From contig JAUWNO010000142.1 of assembly GCA_030612605.1 (NCBI GenBank), forward strand, positions 1-6,156: DNA of 6,156 nucleotides. Direction: 5' to 3'. Within the stretch, counting starts at the first letter, position 1, and each line of letters begins with the position of its first letter. The notes under the pieces were generated by a model. That model saw only the letters and a program-made list of their open reading frames with translations. It made no database searches and was not told the origin of the DNA. The DNA comes from Armatimonadota bacterium. Lineage in GTDB: Bacteria; Cloacimonadota; Cloacimonadia; Cloacimonadales; TCS61. Positions 1 through 5,787 of the stretch are shown in pieces. A program made the position numbers and the translations under genes.

Positions 1-55
1 GGAGATTTAGAGGGGTTTACATAACAAATGTTGAACTTTTTATTAATCATAATTT

Positions 56-481
56 TTACAAAAATATCCTCTTCTTTGTTGGATTCTCACCCAGTTTAAC
101 GATCTGCTCTGTATATTCTTTCCCGACTCGAGCAAATTTCTGACCTTCCGATGCAGAGATCCAGGTAAGTCGAATTCTTTCATCTTCCAAACCCAATGAT
201 TTGAAAACTTCTTTTACTATTGCAATTCTTCTTCTGGTATGATAATTACCAACCTGGTAATGACAATCTCCAGGATGTCAGCCACCAACCAGAACACCAT
301 CAGCTCCTCGTAAATACGATTTTATCAGGAAAACAGGATCGATCCTGCTGGAGCACATAACTTTTATCGGCAGGATAGCGATTGGATACTGCAACCTGTT
401 TATTCCTGCCAGGTCTGCACCTGTATAGGAACACCATTTACATAAGAAACTTATAATTTTTGGTGAGAATTCTTTTTTCAT
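56..481 (-). CDS. mvhD: MvhD/FlpD-family iron-sulfur subunit, selenoprotein (Sec68)
   Basis: This is the small [2Fe-2S] subunit that passes electrons from a hydrogenase or formate dehydrogenase to HdrA in soluble heterodisulfide-reductase-type complexes. Conceptual translation gives 141 residues, the usual family length, if the in-frame TGA at 280-278 is read through; TAA at 58-56 ends it. Conserved positions are C14 and C17 (CKWCSY), C43 (VMCSSRID), position 68 in GG-U-HPGDCHY, and C73. The family normally has Cys at position 68. After the TGA the frame stays open for 73 codons and keeps family features (YHTRRR, ISASEGQKF, VKLGENP), so this is not a degraded tail. A GGAGAA ribosome site lies 6 bases before ATG 481. 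The gene follows repeat copy A by 26 bases and is separated from its likely partners hdrA and the FrhB-like genes by the secreted-protein cassette. Seen: the reading frame and motifs. Inferred: selenocysteine. Confidence 0.9.
241..277 (-). promoter_or_regulatory. Bacterial SECIS element for the Sec codon of mvhD
   Basis: Immediately after the TGA (280-278) on the coding strand lies a hairpin with a perfect 6-bp upper stem, ATTACC (261-256) pairing with GGTAAT (250-245), closed by the 5-base loop AGGTT (255-251). A lower GAT/ATC stem (268-266 with 243-241) can pair across an asymmetric internal loop. The loop begins 22 bases after the TGA and carries G at its second and third positions. This matches the known bacterial SECIS layout: a short GG-containing apical loop about 16-37 bases after UGA. 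Such a hairpin recruits SelB with Sec-tRNA. The element lies inside the coding sequence, as bacterial SECIS elements do. Folding was done by eye, with no energy calculation. Confidence 0.82.
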
Positions 482-507
482 AATCTATTCTCCAAGTTTT
501 AAAAAAA

Positions 508-741
508 TAGCCACAGACTTACACAGACTAACCACTGACTTTTTTACCACAGAGCACACGGAGAGCACAGAGATTAATATTCAATCTTCAATATTAAATA
601 TTAAATATTCAATTTCTTGAGTTCCTTGCCTGCCCCGTGAAATCTTCTTTTTCTTTTATTACACTGGGGTTCGATATTGGATATTCTCTTTTTTTTCCCT
701 TCATCCTTCTTCATTCCTTGTTCGATATTCGATATTCATCT
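508..741. repeat. Long intergenic direct repeat, copy A
   Basis: A composite repeat fills most of the gap between the secreted-protein gene and mvhD; copy B is at 2619-2950 in the same orientation. Read on the plus strand it has three parts: an ACAGA-rich section (ccacagactt, accacagag, agcacagag; about 508-572), an AT-rich section of AATATT/TTCAAT words (about 573-618), and a section with one 51-base unit starting ttcgatattgg (670-720) plus a 21-base partial unit (721-741). Compared by eye with copy B, the first 162 bases show four substitutions, one 1-base indel and one 7-base indel. It ends 12 bases past the stop of the secreted-protein gene and begins 26 bases before the mvhD start. No ORF or clear terminator hairpin is visible. 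Confidence 0.9.
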
Positions 742-753
742 TCTTTGAGATTA

Positions 754-2418
754 CTATTTTAGTAAAACACATTTACTCACAGCCTTTTCTTCTCCATTCA
801 CATTCAATTTGTAAAAGTAGATACCTGAACTAACTTTATTACCATTATCATCCTTGCCGTTCCAGATCACGGAATGATCTCCGGCATTTTGTTGTCCATT
901 GATAAGCAATTTTACCAGCTGACCTTTTAGATTATAAACATCAATCCTAACATTGGATTTCTCTTTTATGCTGTAATGAATTTTAGTAGCCGGATTAAAA
1001 GGATTGGGGTAATTTGAAAGTTGTATTTCCGTTGGAATTATTTCATTTTCTGCAAAAACAGAACTGTATAACTTTGCTACAAAAATATCCCTCTCCCCAC
1101 TACTTGTAAGAGAATGAGAACCAAATGTTGCTGTTTCCCTAAACCCCCCTGTTACATAAATGTTCCCTGCATCATCTATTGTGATTCCTTTTCCTTTATC
1201 ATCATTATAAGTTCCACCAGCTTTGTCTGACCATAACCAGTTTCCATTTGCATCTATCTTTGCAACAAAAATATCCTCGCCTCCATTACTTATAATAGAA
1301 TATGACCCAAAAGTTGCAGTTCCTCGAAACTCTCCTGTAATATAACAGCTACCAACATTATCTATTGTGATTCCATATCCAAACTCCTCCTCAATTCCAC
1401 CGGCTCCACCAGCTTGATTTGCCCATTGCCAATTTCCATCTGTATTCATCTTTGCTACATAAATATCACCATCTCCATTACTCGTAATAGAATGGGATCC
1501 AAAGGTTGCTGTTCCTTCAAAATATCCTGTAACATAAGTATTTTCGTCTTCATCTATTGTGATTGCTATTCCTTCATCACAATCACTTCCACCGGCTTTG
1601 GTTGCCCATTGCCAGTTGCCATTTGCATCCATCTTGGCTACAAAAATATCATAAGTTCCACTGCTGGTAAGAGAATAGGAACCAAAGGTTGCTGTTCCTT
1701 GAAAATGACCTGTAACATAACATTTACCTTCATCATCTATTGTGATTGCTTCTCCATCATCATTAGAAGTTCCACCAGCTCTGGTTGCCCATTGCCAAGT
1801 TCCATCTGCATCCATCATTGCTACAAAAATATCTAAACTACCATTACTTGTAAGAGAATAGGAACCAAAGGTTGCTGTTTCTCTAAACCCCCCTGTTACA
1901 TAAATGTTCCCTGCATCATCTATCGAAATACCATGTCCCACCCGATCTTGACCAGTTCCACCAGCTTGAGATGCCCAAATCCAGTTTCCATTTTCATCCA
2001 TCTTTGCTACAAAAATATCTAAACTACCATTACTGGTAAGAGTATAGGAACCAAAGGTTGCTGTTACTAGAAAATTACCTGTAACATAACATTTACCTTC
2101 ATCATCTATTGTGATTCCAATTCCTTCATCCAAATCCGTTCCACCAGCATTAGCTGCCCATAAACAATTGCCTATTGCATCCATCTTTGCTACAAAAATA
2201 TCATAATAGCCACTCCTGGTAAGAGAATAGGAACCAAAGGTTGCTGTTTCACAAAAAGATCCTGTCACGTAACTGTTCCCTGCATCATCTATTGTGATTC
2301 CAATTCCTCCATCCCAATTAGTTCCACCAGATTTGGCTGCCCATTGCCAATCCGGTGCTTGTGCAAAAGCACATACTGCAATAAGCAGTAATACTAAATT
2401 CATAACTGTTCTTTTCAT
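754..2418 (-). CDS. Secreted SBBP-repeat beta-propeller protein with C-terminal sorting domain
   Basis: A 554-residue exported protein of unknown binding role. Residues 1-19 form a signal peptide (basic MKRT, hydrophobic NLVLLLIAV, cleavage likely after AFA). Residues 26-450 hold seven SBBP-type repeats of about 61 residues, starting at W26, W87, W148, W210, W271, W332 and W396. Each has the pattern W-x-W-A, AGGT, GI-x-ITIDD-x-G, YVTG-x-F, TATFGS, DIFVAKMD; seven such blades would close a beta-propeller. From about residue 467 comes a sorting domain (NYPNPFNP, VYNLKGQLV, WNGKDDNGNKVSSGIYFYKL) of the T9SS type A/FlgD-like kind common in FCB bacteria. The ATG at 2418 is preferred over an upstream TTG at 2430 because GGAGG sits 5 bases before the ATG and the signal peptide starts there. 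The gene has no evident link to its redox neighbours and is bracketed by direct repeats. Confidence 0.88.
   Translation of the reverse strand: MKRTVMNLVLLLIAVCAFAQAPDWQWAAKSGGTNWDGGIGITIDDAGNSYVTGSFCETATFGSYSLTRSGYYDIFVAKMDAIGNCLWAANAGGTDLDEGIGITIDDEGKCYVTGNFLVTATFGSYTLTSNGSLDIFVAKMDENGNWIWASQAGGTGQDRVGHGISIDDAGNIYVTGGFRETATFGSYSLTSNGSLDIFVAMMDADGTWQWATRAGGTSNDDGEAITIDDEGKCYVTGHFQGTATFGSYSLTSSGTYDIFVAKMDANGNWQWATKAGGSDCDEGIAITIDEDENTYVTGYFEGTATFGSHSITSNGDGDIYVAKMNTDGNWQWANQAGGAGGIEEEFGYGITIDNVGSCYITGEFRGTATFGSYSIISNGGEDIFVAKIDANGNWLWSDKAGGTYNDDKGKGITIDDAGNIYVTGGFRETATFGSHSLTSSGERDIFVAKLYSSVFAENEIIPTEIQLSNYPNPFNPATKIHYSIKEKSNVRIDVYNLKGQLVKLLINGQQNAGDHSVIWNGKDDNGNKVSSGIYFYKLNVNGEEKAVSKCVLLK
1069..2343 (-). 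repeat. Seven tandem blade-encoding repeats (~183 bp)
   Basis: The coding region contains seven in-frame units of about 183-192 bases. They are similar at DNA level as well as protein level. Between some blades, stretches are almost identical: 1131-1179 matches 1875-1923 with one difference in 49 bases (blades 7 and 3), and 1709-1747 matches 2078-2116 over 39 bases (blades 4 and 2). This patchwork suggests blade duplication or exchange between blades. Confidence 0.85.
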
Positions 2419-2460
2419 CTTTTCCTCCAATTTTGGTTTTAGTTAACGGCTTTCAGTCAT

Positions 2461-2490
2461 AGAATAAACCTGACTGTTTTTGATTATCAA
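2461..2490 (-). promoter_or_regulatory. Possible sigma70-type promoter for the secreted-protein gene
   Basis: On the coding strand TTGATA (2490-2485) is followed after 18 bases by TATTCT (2466-2461), a fair -35 and a weak -10, about 40 bases before the ATG at 2418. The placement suits a gene needing its own promoter inside the operon. AT-rich DNA produces such matches by chance, and FCB lineages may use different promoter sequences. Confidence 0.3.
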
Positions 2491-2492
2491 AA
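2478..2492. promoter_or_regulatory. Perfect 15-base palindrome, possible operator
   Basis: TTTTGAT and ATCAAAA form 7-base arms around a single central base. The site covers the candidate -35 box of the secreted-protein gene, where a repressor would act. No matching second site was seen in the window, so regulation is speculative. Confidence 0.3.
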
Positions 2493-2618
2493 TTATGTGC
2501 TCTTTCTAAACAACAAATTAGTTCCATTCTACAATTTCCTTTTTTATTACGGTTCTCTCATCTCACTCATATTTAAGTTGCTTGTAACATCAAACTTTGA
2601 ATTTCCTTTTCCAAAAAT

Positions 2619-2950
2619 TAGCCACAGACTTACACTGACTAACCACTGACTTTTTACCACAGAGAACACGGAAAGCACAGAGATTAATATTCAATCTTCA
2701 ATATTAAATATTCAATTTCTTGAGTTCCTTGCTTGCCCCGTGAAATCTTCTTTTTCTTTTATTACACTGGGGTTCGATATTGGATATTCTCTTTTTTCTT
2801 TCCTTCATCCTTCATCATTCCTTGTTCGATATTGGATATTCTCTTTTTTTCTTTCCTTCATCCTTCATCATTCCTTGTTCAATATTGGATATTCTCTTTT
2901 TTCTTTCCTTCATCCTTCATTATTCCTTGTTCGATATTCGATATTCATCT
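2619..2950. repeat. Long intergenic direct repeat, copy B
   Basis: This is the second copy of the composite repeat at 508-741, in the same orientation. Its right edge reaches the last base of the TGA stop of the FrhB-like gene, so each copy sits directly 3' of a gene. It is longer than copy A because the ttcgatattgg unit occurs three times instead of once. The ACAGA-rich and AT-rich sections are nearly identical to copy A, which points to a recent duplication or gene conversion, or to a multi-copy genomic repeat family. No protein product is supported. Confidence 0.9.
2773..2929. repeat. Tandem repeat, three units of 52-53 bp
   Basis: Units at 2773-2824, 2825-2877 and 2878-2929 each begin ttcgatattgg or ttcaatattgg and end with attccttg. 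They are followed by a 21-base partial unit (2930-2950). Differences are limited to a T-run length change and a few substitutions. Copy A has a single unit plus the same partial unit, so the array probably expanded or contracted by slippage. Confidence 0.92.
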
Positions 2951-4044
2951 CATTCTCCCAGTTCCTGAAATTCTTCTTCTTTATAGATCATCACAGGAAT
3001 CTCTTCTTCTACATCTCTTCCGGGAACATAATCGAAAATCCCTGCAACTCTTTCACCTGATTTTTTAAATACCGATGCTACCGGAATATTTGCAGGACAA
3101 ACATCGGAACATTGACCGCATCCAACGCAGGAAAAACTCATATGCGAAAGTCTGCCGATATGGAAAAAGATTGTATCAGGAGGTAATCTCAAAGCACCTT
3201 TCTCTTCCAGTTCCCGTTCTAAAATCGGAACATTATAATCAAAATTTGCTGATACAAAATCGCAAAGTGTACAATAGCAAATCGGGCAAACAGTGTTACA
3301 TCCGTGACAGCCGATACATCGTCCAAAAACATCGATCAGACCATCGAGTCCGCTTTCTTCAGTATTTATTTTGGAAAATACTTCTTCCTTTTCTTTGATA
3401 CGTTTTTCTTTCAACGAATCGAGTTTGGAAGTTTTGAATTCTTCAGATGATATTTTTCCTTCAAAGCCATCTACGAATTTCTCTGCTTTTTCTGTATTCA
3501 GATACATCTTACATTTACCGGTTTCTTCCCCGATTAGAGAGATAAGAATATCTGAATTGGTCGGAGCAAAATGTTCACAAATACGACAGGTTGGGCGGAT
3601 TCCTGATGGAATTTCCGCTTTTTCAGTTGCTTTCCAATATCCGGTAAGTTGGTCATTAATCGAACCATTAACATTATTTTTTAATGGAAAAACTCCGCTA
3701 CAACTATAAGTTATCAAAAGGAAATTATCCAATGTTCCCTGTGCTCTTTTTACAAGTTCAATAAAAGCACGAAACTCGCAAGGCTTGATCACTGCTGCAA
3801 TTGGTTTCTCGATCGGAGTAAAACGGGAAAGCACCTGTCCGGCATTAATTGGCATCAAAGGATGAAGCGGAACAATTTCATCGAGATGAGATTTATCGGT
3901 TATCAAACCATAATCCACAGCACCGTTCTTATTTACTTTTCGTAATGAGAAAACTCCGCTGACCTTTTCCTTTTCCAGGAGAAATGTCAAAAGTTCTTTT
4001 ACTGCGATTTCGGGATTTTTATTAATTGTAAGAAGTTTACTCAT
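2950..4044 (-). CDS. FrhB/FdhB-like iron-sulfur subunit, second paralogue
   Basis: A 364-residue soluble electron-transfer subunit of the family that contains coenzyme F420 hydrogenase/dehydrogenase and bacterial formate dehydrogenase beta subunits. The N-terminal part carries PLMPINAG (63-70), KPCEFRAFIELVK (87-99, C89), C115 and CRIC (C153, C156). The C-terminal part holds two [4Fe-4S] motifs: C243, C246, C249, C253 with extra Cys at 256, 258 and 261 (CPICYCTLC), and C306, C309, C312, C316 followed by PANIP. The linker at about 200-230 is highly charged. ATG 4044 is chosen over ATG 4068 because GGGGAG lies 7 bases before it and it overlaps the upstream stop by only 8 bases (ATGAGTAA), implying translational coupling. 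Its partner enzyme is unseen. A sulfhydrogenase/AsrA-type beta subunit is the main alternative, but the HIGRLSHMSFSCVGCG segment fits FdhB-like proteins better. Confidence 0.82.
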   Translation of the reverse strand: MSKLLTINKNPEIAVKELLTFLLEKEKVSGVFSLRKVNKNGAVDYGLITDKSHLDEIVPLHPLMPINAGQVLSRFTPIEKPIAAVIKPCEFRAFIELVKRAQGTLDNFLLITYSCSGVFPLKNNVNGSINDQLTGYWKATEKAEIPSGIRPTCRICEHFAPTNSDILISLIGEETGKCKMYLNTEKAEKFVDGFEGKISSEEFKTSKLDSLKEKRIKEKEEVFSKINTEESGLDGLIDVFGRCIGCHGCNTVCPICYCTLCDFVSANFDYNVPILERELEEKGALRLPPDTIFFHIGRLSHMSFSCVGCGQCSDVCPANIPVASVFKKSGERVAGIFDYVPGRDVEEEIPVMIYKEEEFQELGE

Positions 4045-5188
4045 TTTCGCTCTCCCCGCCTTCAGCACTTTTCACTAATTTTCCGAGCTCTCCCAGTTCA
4101 TCAAGTTTATAATCTCGCATTGGAAGTGCATCACCCACACTTTCTCCAGCAGAATACTCAAATGTTTTCTGTGTTTCACTTGCCATATAACTGAAGATAT
4201 TTGCTACAGGAATATCCACTGGACAGGCATCAGAACAAAGTCCGCAGGAAACACAGGATAGACTCATATGAGACATTCTGCCAATATGGAACATCAAGCG
4301 ATCGAGCGGAAATGCCAGCGCACCTTTGTTTTCGGCACGGATTAACTTAATATCGGAATTCGGTTTTGAAACAGACGAATCAAAATAGCATTGGCGGCAA
4401 TAACAGATCGGGCAAACAGTTCCGCAATTATGACATCCGATGCAGTGTGCAAAAGTCTCCTGCAGATTTGTGAAACCATCTGTCATTTTTTTTATTTCTT
4501 TGAAAGAGTTTTGCCTGTTTTTTGCTTTTTCTTTTTTTATTTTATTAATTTCTTCAGTCCAAACTTTATCATCTTTTTTATCTTCAATTTTGTTTTCAGA
4601 AAGGAGCTTTTCACCTTTTTCGCTATTGGAAAATATTATTATTTCATTATCTTTCAAACCAAAATGCACATCGCTGGCAGATAGAGAAAATTTATCACAG
4701 ATATTGCAGACAGGTTTCAAATCTTCTGAATTCCAATTATTTTCTGTTAGAATTTTATCGAATTTCTTTTCATTATTTTCAGGATCAGCAATATAATCCT
4801 GCATTGGAAGCGCACCGACACAATCATAACTGAATAAGATCACATCTTCCAGTTCTACCTGTTTCAATTTTGTAAGTTCGATTGTTGCTCGAATCTCGCA
4901 AGGTCTCATCAGGACTGCGATCTTAAATTTTCCCTTACCTTTTCTAGTGTATCTTTTCAGAGCATTGGCAGCATTGACCGGCATAATCGGAGCTAGCGGA
5001 TTCATATCTTCCAAAAGATCTATATCTTTAATCAAAATCCAGGCATAAGAATCTTTGGAAGGAACCTGCATCGGCATCATCACAGCATCGAAAAGTTTCG
5101 ATTCCATTGCATTCTTGAAAAACTGTAATATTTCTTTGCGAACTTTCTCCGATGTCAGTTTTGTTCCTTTATTAGAAACTTTCGTCAT
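4037..5188 (-). CDS. FrhB/FdhB-like iron-sulfur subunit, first paralogue
   Basis: A 383-residue paralogue of the following gene, with the same architecture: PIMPVNAA (67-74), MRPCEIRATIELTK (94-107, C97), C123, CNIC (C161, C164), then cluster motifs C249, C252, C255, C259 with C262, C264, C267 (CPICYCRQC) and C312, C315, C318, C322 (CVSCGLCSDACPVDIP). A lysine-rich linker spans about 198-236. The family mediates electron transfer between a nicotinamide, F420, formate or hydrogen partner and HdrA-type flavoproteins; which partner applies here cannot be read from the window. GGGGAG sits 5 bases before ATG 5188. Its stop lies within the start of the next gene. Two different copies side by side may form a heterodimer or serve two partners; this is inference. 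Upstream lies the S23 module, which separates it from hdrA. Confidence 0.82.
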   Translation of the reverse strand: MTKVSNKGTKLTSEKVRKEILQFFKNAMESKLFDAVMMPMQVPSKDSYAWILIKDIDLLEDMNPLAPIMPVNAANALKRYTRKGKGKFKIAVLMRPCEIRATIELTKLKQVELEDVILFSYDCVGALPMQDYIADPENNEKKFDKILTENNWNSEDLKPVCNICDKFSLSASDVHFGLKDNEIIIFSNSEKGEKLLSENKIEDKKDDKVWTEEINKIKKEKAKNRQNSFKEIKKMTDGFTNLQETFAHCIGCHNCGTVCPICYCRQCYFDSSVSKPNSDIKLIRAENKGALAFPLDRLMFHIGRMSHMSLSCVSCGLCSDACPVDIPVANIFSYMASETQKTFEYSAGESVGDALPMRDYKLDELGELGKLVKSAEGGESENE

Positions 5189-5286
5189 TAATTCTCCCCT
5201 TAATTAAAATCACAAACTACAAATCCCAAAAAACAAATACCAAATTACAAATTCAAATATTGAAATAACAAACGAACTAATGTTTT

Positions 5287-5317
5287 GATTTGTTTTGCAA
5301 TTTGAAATTTTGTCATT
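5287..5317. repeat. Direct repeat flanking the S23 gene, left copy
   Basis: Begins gatttgttttg, continues aatttgaaattttg and ends tcatt. It matches 5719-5749 except for two single-base indels. The TGA stop of the S23 gene (5315-5313) lies inside this copy. Confidence 0.75.
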
Positions 5318-5681
5318 TTGATTTCTCCAAAATGGCTGAAAATATCTTTTTCAACTCATTCGCTTCTTGAATCAAATATAAGGCATCATCAGCATTTTTC
5401 AAGTTGTTTGTTTCATTAATCAATCTTAGCCAATAACTGCTTTCTTTTGCTTCTTTACGACTAATCTTTATTCTCATCATAAAATCTTTTCTACTCAAAG
5501 CTTCATTTGCTTCCCTATAATTTGCTCCTACAGAACCTGAAGCCCGGATTACTTGTTTTCCATCCTCAATATTTGCAATTGTCTTTGGAAGAGTTTTAAC
5601 AAAGAGCCTAACTTCTTTGGCGAACTGAAATGTCCTTTCTTCCAGATCGTAGATTTTTTTTGAATCCTTGATATTATCCAT
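5313..5681 (-). CDS. Four-helix-bundle protein, S23/23S rRNA intervening-sequence family
   Basis: A 122-residue protein of the S23-like four-helix-bundle family, first known from intervening sequences in 23S rRNA genes and later found widely between genes; its molecular role is not established. Family marks are KIYDLEERTFQFAKEV near the N-terminus, the central QVIRASGSVGANYREANEA block with KDFMMRIKISRKEAKES, then YWLRLI and a C-terminal helix ending ILEKSK. Length is typical. ATG 5681 is chosen over ATG 5711 because GAGGAAA lies 5 bases before it and the longer start would add ten non-family residues. It lies in the hdrA-to-FrhB gap inside a repeat-bounded module, so it is probably a passenger and not part of the redox system. 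Confidence 0.88.
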   Translation of the reverse strand: MDNIKDSKKIYDLEERTFQFAKEVRLFVKTLPKTIANIEDGKQVIRASGSVGANYREANEALSRKDFMMRIKISRKEAKESSYWLRLINETNNLKNADDALYLIQEANELKKIFSAILEKSK

Positions 5682-5718
5682 AGATATTTCCTCAAAATCA
5701 CAAACAAACATATAATCA

Positions 5719-5749
5719 GATTTGTTTTGAATTTGAAATTTTGATCATT
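5719..5749. repeat. Direct repeat flanking the S23 gene, right copy
   Basis: Second copy of the repeat at 5287-5317 (gatttgttttg, aatttgaaattttg, tcatt). It lies upstream of the S23 start, between that gene and the hdrA stop. Confidence 0.75.
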
Positions 5750-5787
5750 GTTTTTTATTTGAAATTTGTGTTTTGTATTTTGAGTTT

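Larger units (their letters stand above)
2419..2618 (-). other. Leader region upstream of the secreted-protein gene
   Basis: About 200 AT-rich bases between repeat copy B and the start of the SBBP gene. It holds the GGAGG ribosome site of that gene, a weak promoter candidate and a perfect palindrome, both listed separately. No credible ORF is present on either strand; the short ATG-starting frames close within a few codons. Together with repeat copy B this makes up the 531-base gene-free stretch between 2419 and 2949. Confidence 0.6.
5211..5770. mobile_element. S23-gene module bounded by imperfect inverted repeats
   Basis: The four-helix-bundle gene sits in a 560-base block of CAAAT/ATTTG-rich DNA unlike the neighbouring genes. 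Its ends are imperfect inverted repeats: 5211-5236 (cacaaactacaaat, then aaaaaacaa) against the reverse complement of 5748-5770 (cacaaatttcaaat, then aaaaaacaa), with two mismatches and a 3-base gap. Inside these, a direct repeat of about 31 bases flanks the gene (5287-5317 and 5719-5749). The block separates hdrA from the FrhB-like genes. It resembles the small intervening sequences of 23S rRNA genes, which encode S23 proteins and have pairing ends, but here it is intergenic. Mobility is inferred, and low-complexity sequence could inflate the match. Confidence 0.5.

Noticed and set aside
1..55. Terminator or further gene downstream of mvhD
   Set aside because: Only a weak 4-bp stem (ACAT/ATGT) was seen, without a strong U-run, and no ORF start is supported.
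278..280. The TGA as a true stop, making a 67-residue protein or a pseudogene
   Set aside because: The downstream frame encodes the remaining family motifs without further damage, the codon replaces a conserved Cys, and a SECIS-like hairpin follows.
1414..1836. Plus-strand 140-residue ORF
   Set aside because: It is the antisense shadow of the repeated SBBP blades; its apparent repeats mirror the coding repeats.
2773..2950. CRISPR array
   Set aside because: The 52-53 bp units are directly adjacent with no unique spacers, and no cas gene is present.
2733..3068. Plus-strand ORFs rich in Phe and Ser across the tandem repeats
   Set aside because: They are translations of pyrimidine-rich repeat DNA in several overlapping frames, with no domain and no ribosome site.
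4391..4796. Plus-strand ORFs with Phe-rich, membrane-like sequence
   Set aside because: They are antisense to the Lys/Glu-rich linker of the FrhB-like gene; AAA/GAA codons read backwards give Phe and Ser.
5682..5711. N-terminal extension of the S23 protein from ATG 5711
   Set aside because: The extension codes for the repeat-adjacent leader and contains the GAGGAAA ribosome site for ATG 5681.
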